Assembly: GCF_000719265.1 (NCBI RefSeq)
Contig: NZ_JOFL01000032.1
Location: forward strand, 1 to 64,000
DNA length: 64,000 nt
Direction: 5' to 3'
Source of the DNA: Streptomyces roseoverticillatus
GTDB lineage: Bacteria > Actinomycetota > Actinomycetes > Streptomycetales > Streptomycetaceae
The notes under the pieces are model-generated. The model was not told the DNA's origin, searched no databases, and saw only the letters and a program-made list of their open reading frames with translations. Made by a program: the position numbers and the translations under genes. Position 1 is the stretch's first letter, and the number at the start of each line of letters is the position of its first letter. This document shows positions 25,523 through 34,255 of this stretch, piece after piece.

Positions 25523-26428
25523 GTGTTCGACTCGCGGCACATCAAGACGTTCCACGCGGTGGTCACGGCCGGTTCGTACTCCGCGGCCGCCCGCGTGCTC
25601 GGCTATACCCAGCCCGCGATCACCCAGCAGATGAAGGCGCTGGAGCGCTCCGTCGGCACGCCGCTGTTCACCCGCGTCGGCCGCCGCATGCGGCTCACCG
25701 AGGCCGGCGAGGCGCTCGCCCGGCACGCCGAGACCATCCTCGACAGCCTCACCGCCGCCCAGCAGCAGATGAGTTCGCTGACCCGCCTGCGCGCCGGACG
25801 CGTCAGGGTCTGCGCCTTCCCCAGCGCGAGCGCCACGCTGATACCCGAGGCGCTCGCCCGCCTCGCCGCCGACCACCCGGGCATCCGCGTCGAGCTCCTG
25901 GAGGGCGAGCCGCCCGACTCGATCCGCCGCCTCGTGCGCGGCGAGTGCGACATCACCCTCGCCTTCACCTACCCCGGCCTGCACGAACAGGTCCCCGAGG
26001 AGCTGGTGGAGATACCGCTCATGGAGGACCAGCTCACCGTCCTGATGCCCATAGGGCACCCTCTCGCCCGCCGCCGCGCCGTCAAACTCGCCGACCTGGC
26101 CGGGGAGCGCTGGATCGCCGGCTGCCTGCGCTGCCGCACCAACTTCCTCCACGAGTGCGCCGAGGTCGGCTTCGCGCCCGACATAGCCTTCACCACCGAC
26201 GACAACCTCGTCGTCCAGTCCCTGGTCGCCGAGGGCCTCGGCATCGCGATGATGCCCGGCCTCGTCCTGTCCTTCATGCGCCACGACCGGATCACCGGAC
26301 GCGCCCTCGACCCGGCCTCGCGCCGCCAGGTCTCGGCGTACGTGCTGCGCGACCACCTGCGGATCCCGGCGACCGCGCTCGTCCTGGACGAGCTCAAGGC
26401 GGTCGCCGCCCGGCGCGTCGGCTGCTGA
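25523..26428 (+). CDS. LysR family transcriptional regulator
   Basis: 301 residues from GTG 25523. The N-terminal winged helix (HIKTFHAVVTAGSYSAAARV, then YTQPAITQQMKALERSVG) is standard for LysR proteins, and the effector-binding domain spans about 90-295. Two Cys residues close together (AGCLRCRTNF) are notable for a regulator beside a cysteine dioxygenase gene; a link with thiol sensing is only a guess. It is divergent from the hydrolase and lies 102 bases before the dioxygenase-YeiH pair. It ends at a clear hairpin. Confidence 0.92.
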   Translation: MFDSRHIKTFHAVVTAGSYSAAARVLGYTQPAITQQMKALERSVGTPLFTRVGRRMRLTEAGEALARHAETILDSLTAAQQQMSSLTRLRAGRVRVCAFPSASATLIPEALARLAADHPGIRVELLEGEPPDSIRRLVRGECDITLAFTYPGLHEQVPEELVEIPLMEDQLTVLMPIGHPLARRRAVKLADLAGERWIAGCLRCRTNFLHECAEVGFAPDIAFTTDDNLVVQSLVAEGLGIAMMPGLVLSFMRHDRITGRALDPASRRQVSAYVLRDHLRIPATALVLDELKAVAARRVGC

Positions 26429-26450
26429 CCGGATCCGCGAACCGGTCAGC
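26424..26450 (+). terminator. Hairpin at the end of the LysR gene
   Basis: gctgaccgg at 26424-26432 pairs perfectly with ccggtcagc at 26442-26450. The stop codon TGA is inside the left arm. No T tract. Confidence 0.65.
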
Positions 26451-26529
26451 CGATTCATAAGCGCTCGTTGGGTTCCCGTCAACAGACTGTCGTTGGACCC
26501 GTCGTACCGCCCGCCCCGACCCTGCACTC

Positions 26530-27084
26530 ATGACCACTCCCACCGCAGCCCCGACGACCGCGCGCCTCGCCCAGCTCGTCGACGACGTCCGGGAAGCCGT
26601 AGGCCGTGGCCTGCCGCCCGACACGACGGCCTACCTCGTCGGCGAGCGGCTCGCCGCCCACCTCGGCGCCGGCGACCTGCTCACCGCCGAACAGCAGGAG
26701 GGCGACCCCGACCGCTACCGGCAGCACATCCTGCACGCCGAGCACGACGGCAGCTTCTCCGTCGTCGCCCTCGTGTGGCTGCCCGGCCAGCGGACCGCCA
26801 TCCACGATCACGTCTCGTGGTGCGTCACCGGCGTCCACGAAGGCACCGAGAGCGAGCGCCGCTACCGCCTCGTGCCCGACGGCACCACCGCCCGCCTCGT
26901 CGCCACCGAGGACGTCGTCAACCGCCAGGGCGACGTGTGCGGCTTCGCCCCGCCCGGCGACATCCACCGCGTCCGCAACGCCTGTACGGCCAAGGCGATC
27001 TCCCTCCACATCTACGGCGCCGACATCTCCCGCCTGGGCTCCAGCGTCCGGCGCGTCTACGACCTCCCGGCCGACGACAACTGA
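26530..27084 (+). CDS. Cysteine dioxygenase family protein
   Basis: 184 residues, cupin fold. Type I cysteine dioxygenases oxidise cysteine to cysteine sulfinate with a His3-iron centre. Candidate ligands are His92 and His94 in TAIHDHVSW and His146 in GDIHRV. SLHIYGADI is also a family motif. The start ATG 26530 gives the usual N-terminus. Its stop shares a base with the next start (TGATG), coupling it to a YeiH-type exporter, which suggests disposal of sulfite or sulfate made from cysteine. Confidence 0.92.
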   Translation: MTTPTAAPTTARLAQLVDDVREAVGRGLPPDTTAYLVGERLAAHLGAGDLLTAEQQEGDPDRYRQHILHAEHDGSFSVVALVWLPGQRTAIHDHVSWCVTGVHEGTESERRYRLVPDGTTARLVATEDVVNRQGDVCGFAPPGDIHRVRNACTAKAISLHIYGADISRLGSSVRRVYDLPADDN

Positions 27085-28139
27085 TGGCACTCACCACTAC
27101 GCGTACGGGCAGCGCGCCCGCGCGGCTCACGCCCAAGGCACCTGGCAAGGTCCCCGGCCTCGCCACCGCCGCCGCCGGCGTGGCCATCGCCTGGGCCGTG
27201 CACCTGCTCGTCCCCGCCGTCCCCATGCTCACCGCCGCCGTCGTCCTCGGCATAGCCGCGGCCCACGCGCCCGGCGTACGGGCCTGGGTGCGCGGCGGCG
27301 CCCGGCCCGGCCTCACCCTGGCCGGCAAGCGGCTGATGCGGATCGGCGTCGTCCTGCTCGGGCTCAAGCTCAGCCTCGACGACGTCCTCGGCCTCGGCTG
27401 GGCGACCGTCGCCATGGTGGTCGCCGTCGTGGCGGCCACCTTCGCCGGCACGCTCTGGCTCGGGCGCCGGCTCGGTCTCCGCGGCGACCAGCCGCTCCTC
27501 ATCGCCACCGGCTACTCGATCTGCGGCGCCTCGGCGATCGGCGCGGTCAGCGAGGTCTCCGGCAGCGACGAGGAGGACGTGGCGACCTCCGTCGCCCTGG
27601 TCACCCTCTGCGGCACCCTCGCCATCGCCGTCCTGCCGCTCCTGCACCACCCGCTCGGGCTGGACGACGCGCAGTTCGGCCGCTGGGTCGGCGCCGGTGT
27701 CCACGACGTCGGCCAGGTCGTGGCCACGGCGCAGACCGCCGGGCCCGTGGCGCTCACCGACGCCGTCCTCGTCAAGCTGATGCGCGTGGCGCTGCTCGCC
27801 CCGCTCGTCGCGGCGGTGGCCGTGTCGGTGCGTAAGCGCAGGCGGAGCGCCGCGAGCCCCGCCAAGCCGTCCGGGAAGCGGCCTCCGCTCGTCCCCCTCT
27901 TCGCGCTCGGCTTCCTCGCGATGGTCGCCGTGCGCACCACCGGCTGGATCCCGGCCGCCGGGCTGGACCTCGCCGCGCACGCCCAGGAGCTGCTCCTCGC
28001 CGCCGCCCTCTTCGGGCTCGGCAGCGCCGTCCACCTGCCGTCGCTGGCCCGCACCGGTGGGCGCGTCGCGGCGCTGGGCCTGTGCTCGTGGGTGGTGATC
28101 GCGGGGGCCTCGTACGGGGGTGTGCTGCTGACCACCTGA
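27084..28139 (+). CDS. YeiH family putative sulfate exporter
   Basis: 351 residues with about ten membrane segments. Family signatures are LMRIGVVLLGLKLSLDDVLGLG, the central ATGYSICGASAIGAVSEVSGS and GAGVHDVGQVVATA. UPF0324/YeiH proteins are inner-membrane proteins often named sulfate exporters, although transport is rarely proven. Coupling to cysteine dioxygenase and to a LysR gene points to sulfur overflow. The last bases, including the stop, are repeated four times downstream. Confidence 0.92.
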   Translation: MALTTTRTGSAPARLTPKAPGKVPGLATAAAGVAIAWAVHLLVPAVPMLTAAVVLGIAAAHAPGVRAWVRGGARPGLTLAGKRLMRIGVVLLGLKLSLDDVLGLGWATVAMVVAVVAATFAGTLWLGRRLGLRGDQPLLIATGYSICGASAIGAVSEVSGSDEEDVATSVALVTLCGTLAIAVLPLLHHPLGLDDAQFGRWVGAGVHDVGQVVATAQTAGPVALTDAVLVKLMRVALLAPLVAAVAVSVRKRRRSAASPAKPSGKRPPLVPLFALGFLAMVAVRTTGWIPAAGLDLAAHAQELLLAAALFGLGSAVHLPSLARTGGRVAALGLCSWVVIAGASYGGVLLTT

Positions 28140-28231
28140 GGCCTGGCCGCGCGGCACCATCTGAGGCCCGCCTGCGCGGTACCGCCTGAGGCCCGGCCGC
28201 GCGGCACCACCTGAAGGCGCGCCCGCGCGGC
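28131..28231 (+). repeat. Four 25-26 bp tandem copies of the YeiH gene's 3' end
   Basis: Units are 28131-28155, 28156-28180, 28181-28205 and 28206-28231. Each starts with acc-a/g-cctga or accatctga, so each copy contains the gene's final Thr codons and TGA stop. Differences of three to five bases show the copies have aged. Confidence 0.95.
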
Positions 28232-28298
28232 GCCGAAGGCGTCCAGGGCGGCCCTGGAATCCGCCGGGCCCTTCAGGGACCGGCGGCGCCGGAGGGCC

Positions 28299-28898
28299 CT
28301 ACGAGGAGAACACCTCGGTCATCTCGGTGATCTTGTTGTCCGAGCCGACCGCGACGTCGTAGAAGTTCAGGCCCCAGCAGAACTCCCCGTTCTTGGTCTT
28401 CTGCTGCCCGCCGTCGTACTGCTTGCCGTCCGGGTCCGCGCACGTCTTCACGTGGGCGACGCCGCTCCCCGGGCCCGCCGTGGGCCCGGGGATCTTCCCG
28501 CCGCCCCCCTTGGTGATGAGGACGAACTTGGCGGCGGGGTCGAGGGAGTACGTCTTGAGCTCCCCGACGGGGTGGTAGGCGGCGCCCTGGTTCATCGACG
28601 GGTTGCACTTCATCTCGGTGTCCTTCGCGATGACGTTGTTCATCGCGCCCTCGACGTTGTTGACCCAGATGACCTTGTGGCCCGGCTTCGGGGTCGGGCA
28701 GTCGCTCCTGCCCCTGTCGACGCCGCCCTCGCCGCCGGCGGGCGACGCCTTGGCCGACGGCTGCGCGGCCGCGCTCTGCGACGCCGACGGCGAACCGCCC
28801 GCGCTGTTGTCCTCCTCGGGCCCGCAGGCGGTCAGGACGAGTGCGCTCGCGAGGACGAGCGCGGATGCGACGGCATGCCGGACGGACACAACAGACAT
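28299..28898 (-). CDS. Secreted lipoprotein of unknown function
   Basis: 199 residues. Signal peptide with lipobox LTAC (Cys at about 25), then a Ser/Ala/Gly/Gln-rich linker to about 65, then a soluble domain with four Cys residues (SDCPTPK, MKCNPS, KTCADPD, FCWGLN) likely to form disulfides outside the membrane. Segments such as VIWVNNVEGAMNNVIAKD look conserved, but I do not recognise a family. It is convergent with YeiH and divergent from the MFS gene. Confidence 0.82.
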   Translation of the reverse strand: MSVVSVRHAVASALVLASALVLTACGPEEDNSAGGSPSASQSAAAQPSAKASPAGGEGGVDRGRSDCPTPKPGHKVIWVNNVEGAMNNVIAKDTEMKCNPSMNQGAAYHPVGELKTYSLDPAAKFVLITKGGGGKIPGPTAGPGSGVAHVKTCADPDGKQYDGGQQKTKNGEFCWGLNFYDVAVGSDNKITEMTEVFSS

Positions 28899-28979
28899 CG
28901 TGGATTCCCCGTGGTGGTGATGGTGATGCCCGGCTCCGAAGGCCGGGACGATGCGCGCAGCTTATGACATGAGCATGTT

Positions 28980-29021
28980 CGGAATGGCGTGCTCGGGATG
29001 GCATGTCCGGGATGGCTTGTC
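28980..29021. repeat. Three 14-bp tandem repeats between two divergent genes
   Basis: Units 28980-28993, 28994-29007 and 29008-29021 share cgg-a/g-atggc. The array lies in the 233-bp gap between the lipoprotein and MFS genes, within their promoter region. Confidence 0.85.
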
Positions 29022-29131
29022 GGGGGCTTCGTGCGCCGCGCGCCCGTACCCGCACCTAGGACCCAAGTCCCACCCGATCTCCTCCCCGCGGCACGTGCCC
29101 GAACGTGATCCCCCCCGTACGCTCAAGCGGT

Positions 29132-30604
29132 ATGACCGCCGCCGAATCCATGACCCCAGCCCAGGACACCGCCCCGCACGACGACCCGGCCGGCGGCATA
29201 CTCGGGCGCCGTCACCGGGCGCTCACCCTGGGCATCATCTCGGTCGTCTCCCTCATCGCCTTCGAGGCGAGCGCGGTCAACACCGCGATGCCCGTCGCCG
29301 CCCGCGCCCTCGACGGCATCGGCCTCTACGCCTTCGCCTTCTCCGCCTTCTTCACCGCGAGCCTCTTCGCGATGACGCTGTCGGGGGAGTGGTGCGACCG
29401 TTCGGGCCCGCTCGTCCCCCTCTTCACCGGCATCGCCGCCTTCGGCACCGGCCTGGTGATCGCGGGCTCGGCGCAGCGGATGTGGATGTTCGTCGCGGGG
29501 CGCGGGGTGCAGGGCATCGGCGGCGGGCTGGTGATCGTCGCGCTGTACGTGGTGGTCGGCCGGGCGTATCCGGAGCGGCTGCGCGCCTCGGTCATGGCCT
29601 CGTTCTCGGCCGCCTGGGTGGTGCCGGTGATCGTCGGCCCGCTGGTGGCGGGCGCGGTCACCGAGCAGCTCGGCTGGCGCTGGGTGTTCCTGGCCATCCC
29701 GGTGCTGGTCCTGCTGCCGCTGGCGGTGATGCTCCCGGCCCTGCGCGCCCTGCCGCCGGGCCCGCCGGCCGGGACGCCCGACCGGCGCCGCATCCTGCTG
29801 GCGCTGGCCGTCGCGGCGGGCGCCGGGCTGCTGCAGTACGCGGGGCAGGACCTCACGCCCTGGGCCCTGCTGCCGGCCGCCGCCGGGCTCGCCCTGCTGG
29901 TGCCGTGCGTACGGCGCCTGCTGCCGCCCGGCACCTTCCGCGCCCGCCGCGGGCTGCCCTCGGTGGTGCTGCTGCGCGGCATCGCGCAGGGCTCCTTCGT
30001 GGCCGCGGAGAGCTTCATCCCGCTGATGCTGGTCACGGAGCGCGGCCTGTCCGCGACGCTCGCGGGCTTCTCCCTCACGGGCGGCGGGCTGAGCTGGGCG
30101 CTCGGTTCGTACACCCAGAGCCGACGCCGGGCCGAGCCGTACCGCGAGCGGCTGATGAGCCTCGGCATGGGGCTGGTGGCGCTCGCCGTCGTGCTGATGG
30201 CGACGGTGCTGGTGCACGGCGTGCCGGTGTGGGTGGCCGGGGCGTCCTGGGTGTTCGGCGGCTACGGCATGGGCCTGACGATCTCCAGCGGCGCGGTGCT
30301 CCTGCTGAAGCTGTCCCGGCCGGGCGAGGAGGGCACGAACGCGGCCTCCCTGCAGACGTCGGACGCGCTCGGCAGCATCCTCCTGGTCGGGCTGGCCGGA
30401 GTGCTCTTCGTCTCGTCCGGGGGCGGTTCGACGGCCGCCGCGGAGGGCGCCTCGGCGGCCCCGTCGCACGCCTTCGCGGCGGTCTTCGCGGCCGCGGCGG
30501 CGTTCGCGCTGGTGGGCGCGTACGTGGCCACCCGGCTCGCGCCGCGGGAGGCCGCCGGCCGCGGTGTGACCTCGGTCCCACCCTCGGGTGACCCCGGGGC
30601 GTAA
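29132..30604 (+). CDS. MFS transporter, DHA2/EmrB type
   Basis: 490 residues with about fourteen membrane segments, the DHA2 arrangement of drug:proton antiporters. The sequence contains FEASAVNTAMPVAARAL in helix 1, a WCDRSG loop, the motif A region RMWMFVAGRGVQGIGGGL, and the motif C-like VPVIVGPLVAGAVTEQLGWRWVF. The substrate is unknown. The start ATG 29132 is chosen because the upstream part of the frame is not coding-like. It has no evident operon partner. Its 3' end is a 13-bp duplication with the stop inside. Confidence 0.9.
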   Translation: MTAAESMTPAQDTAPHDDPAGGILGRRHRALTLGIISVVSLIAFEASAVNTAMPVAARALDGIGLYAFAFSAFFTASLFAMTLSGEWCDRSGPLVPLFTGIAAFGTGLVIAGSAQRMWMFVAGRGVQGIGGGLVIVALYVVVGRAYPERLRASVMASFSAAWVVPVIVGPLVAGAVTEQLGWRWVFLAIPVLVLLPLAVMLPALRALPPGPPAGTPDRRRILLALAVAAGAGLLQYAGQDLTPWALLPAAAGLALLVPCVRRLLPPGTFRARRGLPSVVLLRGIAQGSFVAAESFIPLMLVTERGLSATLAGFSLTGGGLSWALGSYTQSRRRAEPYRERLMSLGMGLVALAVVLMATVLVHGVPVWVAGASWVFGGYGMGLTISSGAVLLLKLSRPGEEGTNAASLQTSDALGSILLVGLAGVLFVSSGGGSTAAAEGASAAPSHAFAAVFAAAAAFALVGAYVATRLAPREAAGRGVTSVPPSGDPGA

Positions 30605-30616
30605 CCCCGGAGCGTG
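30591..30616 (+). repeat. 13-bp tandem duplication over the MFS stop codon
   Basis: 30591-30603 and 30604-30616 differ at two positions. The gene stop TAA (30602-30604) spans the junction, and the second copy offers a TGA at the same place. Confidence 0.75.
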
Positions 30617-30674
30617 AACCGCGGCCCCGGTAGGCTGACGCGGTTGCCGACCGCCGAACCAGCCGACGGAGACC

Positions 30675-32417
30675 GTGACTACCACCACAACCCACCACCA
30701 TCTCTCCCCTGCTTTCCCCGGCCGGGCCCCTTGGGGTACCGCGAACAAGCTCCGCGCCTGGCAGCAGGGCGCCATGGAGAAGTACGTCCAGGAGCAGCCG
30801 CGCGACTTCCTCGCCGTCGCCACCCCGGGCGCCGGCAAGACGACCTTCGCCCTCACCCTGGCCTCCTGGCTGCTGCACCACCACGTCGTCCAGCAGGTGA
30901 CCGTCGTCGCCCCGACCGAGCACCTGAAGAAGCAGTGGGCGGAAGCGGCGGCCCGGATAGGCATCAAGCTCGACCCGGAGTACAGCGCCGGCCCCCTCGG
31001 CCGCGAGTACCACGGCGTCGCCGTGACCTACGCCGGCGTGGGCGTGCGCCCGATGCTGCACCGCAACCGCTGCGAGCAGCGCAAGACCCTTGTCATCCTC
31101 GACGAGATCCACCACGCCGGCGACTCCAAGTCCTGGGGCGAGGCGTGCCTGGAGGCCTTCGAGCCCGCCACCCGCCGGCTCGCCCTGACCGGCACGCCCT
31201 TCCGCTCGGACACCAACCCCATCCCGTTCGTGACGTACGAGGAGGGCAACGACGGCATCCGACGCTCCTCCGCCGACTACACGTACGGGTACGGCAACGC
31301 CCTCGGCGACGGCGTCGTCCGCCCGGTCATCTTCCTCTCCTACAGCGGCAACATGCGCTGGCGCACCAAGGCGGGCGACGAGATCGCGGCCCGCCTCGGC
31401 GAGCCCATGACCAAGGACGCCGTCTCCCAGGCCTGGCGCACCGCGCTCGACCCGCGCGGCGAGTGGATGCCGAACGTGCTGCGCGCGGCCGACCGCCGGC
31501 TGACCGAGGTGCGCAAGTCCATCCCGGACGCGGGCGCCCTCGTGATCGCCTCCGACCAGGAGTCCGCCCGCGCCTACGCCAAGCTGATCCGCGAGATCAC
31601 CGGCGAGGGCGCCACGCTCGTGCTGTCCGACGACGGCGGCGCCTCCCAGCGCATCGACGACTTCTCGCACGGCACCGACCGCTGGATGGTCGCCGTCCGC
31701 ATGGTGTCCGAGGGCGTCGACGTGCCCCGGCTCGCGGTCGGCGTCTACGCGACGACGATCTCCACGCCGTTGTTCTTCGCCCAGGCCGTCGGCCGCTTCG
31801 TGCGCTCCCGGCGCCGCGGCGAGACGGCGTCCGTCTTTCTGCCGACGGTCCCGGACCTGCTGACCTTCGCCAATGAGATGGAGGTCGAGCGCGACCACGT
31901 CCTCGACAAGCCCAAGAAGGGCGACGGCGAGGAGGATCCGTACGCGGAGGAGGACAAGCTCCTCGCCGAGGCGGAGCGCCAGCAGGACGAGGACACCGGC
32001 ACCGACGACCAACTCTCCTTCGAGGCGCTGGAGTCGGACGCGGTCTTCGACCGGGTGCTCTACAACAACGCCGAGTTCGGCATGCAGGCGCACGCGGGCA
32101 GCGAGGAGGAGCAGGACTACCTCGGCATTCCCGGCCTGCTGGAGCCCGAGCAGGTGCAGTTGCTGCTGCAGAAGCGGCAGGCGCGCCAGATCGCGCACAG
32201 CCGCAAGCGGCCGGACGAGGAGGCGGACCTCCTCGAACTGCCCGCCGAGCGGCGCCCCGTGGTCACCCACAAGGAGCTCCTGGAGCTGCGCAAGCAGCTC
32301 AACACGCTCGTCGGCGCCTACGTCCACCAGAGCGGCAAGCCCCACGGCGTCATCCACACCGAACTCCGCCGCGTCTGCGGCGGCCGCCCCGATATCCGTA
32401 ATTCGGTCCTGGCCTGA
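30675..32417 (+). CDS. DEAD/DEAH box superfamily 2 helicase
   Basis: 580 residues from GTG 30675. Walker A is VATPGAGKTTFAL at about residues 49-61 and the DEAH-like box is VILDEIHHAGD. Motif III is ALTGTPFRSD, and motifs V-VI are near VSEGVDVPRL and QAVGRFVRSRRRG. This fits the UvrB/RecG-like branch of actinobacterial single-gene DEAD helicases. The C-terminal 200 residues are acidic at first (KKGDGEEDPYAEED) and then helical, family-specific and unassigned. It is cytoplasmic, acting on nucleic acid; the exact role is unknown. Confidence 0.93.
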   Translation: MTTTTTHHHLSPAFPGRAPWGTANKLRAWQQGAMEKYVQEQPRDFLAVATPGAGKTTFALTLASWLLHHHVVQQVTVVAPTEHLKKQWAEAAARIGIKLDPEYSAGPLGREYHGVAVTYAGVGVRPMLHRNRCEQRKTLVILDEIHHAGDSKSWGEACLEAFEPATRRLALTGTPFRSDTNPIPFVTYEEGNDGIRRSSADYTYGYGNALGDGVVRPVIFLSYSGNMRWRTKAGDEIAARLGEPMTKDAVSQAWRTALDPRGEWMPNVLRAADRRLTEVRKSIPDAGALVIASDQESARAYAKLIREITGEGATLVLSDDGGASQRIDDFSHGTDRWMVAVRMVSEGVDVPRLAVGVYATTISTPLFFAQAVGRFVRSRRRGETASVFLPTVPDLLTFANEMEVERDHVLDKPKKGDGEEDPYAEEDKLLAEAERQQDEDTGTDDQLSFEALESDAVFDRVLYNNAEFGMQAHAGSEEEQDYLGIPGLLEPEQVQLLLQKRQARQIAHSRKRPDEEADLLELPAERRPVVTHKELLELRKQLNTLVGAYVHQSGKPHGVIHTELRRVCGGRPDIRNSVLA

Positions 32418-32631
32418 CCGGATCGCGGGCAGACTCTTCCGCTGAGCGGACCGGCGGCGCTACGGTGCCGGTCACGCACACGCCCCGTGGCAGCGCCGCC
32501 GCGGAGCGCAGCCGGTACAGAAGAGCTGCAAGAAGCGACAAGCCGCCGGCGGCCTCTCCTTGCGCGCTGCCGGCTGCGGACCGGCGGCGCACCCCACCCC
32601 GAGAGCCGCCATACATCGGAGGAGGGGCGTC

Positions 32632-33273
32632 GTGACAGCGGAGACCTCGCAGACGCTCGACCGGGGACTGCGCGTCCTCAAACTGCTCGCCGACACCGAC
32701 CACGGCCTGACCGTCACCGAGCTGTCCACCCGGCTCGGGGTCAACCGGACGGTCGTCTACCGCCTGCTCGCCACGTTGGAGCAGCACGCACTGGTCCGCC
32801 GGGACATCGGCGGCCGCGCCCGGGTGGGCCTCGGGGTGCTGCGGCTCGGCCGCCAGGTGCACCCGCTGGTGCGCGAGGCGGCCCTGCCCGCCCTGCGCTC
32901 CCTGGCCGAGGACATCGGGGCCACCGCCCACCTCACGCTCGTCGACGGCACCGAGGCGCTCGCGGTGGCCGTCGTCGAGCCGACGTGGACGGATTACCAC
33001 GTGGCCTACCGCGCGGGCTTCCGCCACCCCCTGGACCGGGGCGCGGCCGGCCGCGCCATACTCGCCGCCCGCCGCGGCGAGACCGACAGCCCCGGCTACG
33101 CCCTCACCCACGGCGAGCTGGAGGCCGGCGCGAGCGGCGCGGCGGCGCCGCTGCTCGGCGTCCTGGGGATCGAGGGCAGCGTGGGCGTGGTGATGCTCAC
33201 GGACACGATCCCCGACCGCGTGGGCCCGCGCGTGATGGAAGCGGCGAAGGAGGTTGCGGACGCCCTGAGGTGA
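32632..33273 (+). CDS. IclR family transcriptional regulator
   Basis: 213 residues from GTG 32632, preceded by ggaggagggg. N-terminal winged helix: TLDRGLRVLKLLADTDHGLTV, then LGVNRTVVYRLLATLEQ. The effector domain is shorter than the usual family length of about 250, although VAYRAGFRHPLDRGAAGRAIL and the terminal helix VMEAAKEVADALR are present. No adjacent catabolic gene tells its ligand. Its stop lies in a 10-bp direct repeat. Confidence 0.88.
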   Translation: MTAETSQTLDRGLRVLKLLADTDHGLTVTELSTRLGVNRTVVYRLLATLEQHALVRRDIGGRARVGLGVLRLGRQVHPLVREAALPALRSLAEDIGATAHLTLVDGTEALAVAVVEPTWTDYHVAYRAGFRHPLDRGAAGRAILAARRGETDSPGYALTHGELEAGASGAAAPLLGVLGIEGSVGVVMLTDTIPDRVGPRVMEAAKEVADALR

Positions 33274-33285
33274 GCCTGAGGTGAC
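33264..33285 (+). repeat. 10-bp direct repeat over the IclR stop codon
   Basis: cctgaggtga occurs at 33264-33273 and again at 33275-33284 (period 11). The TGA that ends the gene is the last codon of the first copy. Confidence 0.7.
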
Positions 33286-33387
33286 CCGGGCGGGCGCCTC
33301 CGGCCCGGGTGTTCCCCCGCCCTCGCCGCGCCTCGCCCGGCGAGGGCGCATGTCACGGAAGGGACGCCGGTGAACTAGATTCGCTGC

Positions 33388-34227
33388 ATGCCCGCTCCGA
33401 CCACGCCCGCTCCGGCCACGCCTTCCCCGGCCAAGCCCGCCCGGTCCCGCCGCGCCCGGACCCTCGCCGTCTGTGCCGTGCCCGTCGTCGCCCTGCTCGC
33501 CTCCGTGCCCTTCGTGCCGCTGCCGTTCTCCGTGGCGCAGCCCGGCTCGACGGTGGACGTGCTCGGCTCCCACGAGGGCAAGCAGGTGATCCGGATCGAG
33601 GGCGCCTCCGCGCGGAAGACCACCGGCCAGCTGCGCATGACCACGATCGTGGTGACGGGCCCGCGCGTCGACGTGGACCTGGGCGACGTGATCAGCGGCT
33701 GGTCCCGTACGGACCGGGCCGTGATGCCGCACGACGCCGTCTACCCCGTCGGCGACTCCGACGAGGAGGTCGACGCGCACAACCAGGAGGAGATGAAGAA
33801 GTCGCAGGACGCGGCCACCGACGCCGCCCGCCGCTACCTGCACCGCTCGCCCGGCGAGCTGAAGACCGGCCTCAGCCTCGGCGACGTGGGCGGGCCGAGC
33901 GCGGGGCTGCTCTTCACCCTCGGCATCATCGACAAGGTCGACGGCGACGGCCGCGGCGGCGAGCTCACGGGCGGGCGCATCATCTCCGGCACGGGCACCA
34001 TCGACGCCGACGGGACCGTCGGCGAGGTCGGCGGCGTCCCGCTGAAGACGCAGGCGGCCCGGCGCGACGGCGCGACGGTCTTCCTCGTCCCGAAGGCCGA
34101 GTGCTCGGCGGCGAAGGCCAACCTGCCCAAGGGGCTGCAGCTGGTCCCGGTGGAGAAGCTGCAGGACGCGGTCAAGTCGCTGCGGGCCCTCGCGGCGGGC
34201 GACGAGAACAACGTTCCCACCTGCTGA
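33388..34227 (+). CDS. Membrane-anchored Lon-like (S16) protease
   Basis: 279 residues. One N-terminal membrane segment (LAVCAVPVVALLASVPFVPL) is followed by an extracellular part. The S16 dyad is visible: Ser171 in VGGPSAGLLF and Lys220 in GVPLKTQAAR. There is no ATPase domain, so this is like the YlbL group of single-span PDZ/S16 proteins, but a PDZ domain is not obvious in the short 80-residue linker. It would cleave targets at the membrane outer face. It faces a convergent osmoprotectant operon across a palindromic terminator. Confidence 0.9.
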   Translation: MPAPTTPAPATPSPAKPARSRRARTLAVCAVPVVALLASVPFVPLPFSVAQPGSTVDVLGSHEGKQVIRIEGASARKTTGQLRMTTIVVTGPRVDVDLGDVISGWSRTDRAVMPHDAVYPVGDSDEEVDAHNQEEMKKSQDAATDAARRYLHRSPGELKTGLSLGDVGGPSAGLLFTLGIIDKVDGDGRGGELTGGRIISGTGTIDADGTVGEVGGVPLKTQAARRDGATVFLVPKAECSAAKANLPKGLQLVPVEKLQDAVKSLRALAAGDENNVPTC

Positions 34228-34235
34228 CCCCCCTG

Positions 34236-34255
34236 CCCGCTGAGCGCTCAGCGGG
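34236..34255. terminator. Perfect 20-bp palindrome between convergent genes
   Basis: cccgctgagcgctcagcggg is fully self-complementary and lies 8 bases after the S16 stop. It contains the stop codon of the minus-strand binding protein (34248-34250). Likely a bidirectional terminator. Confidence 0.75.
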
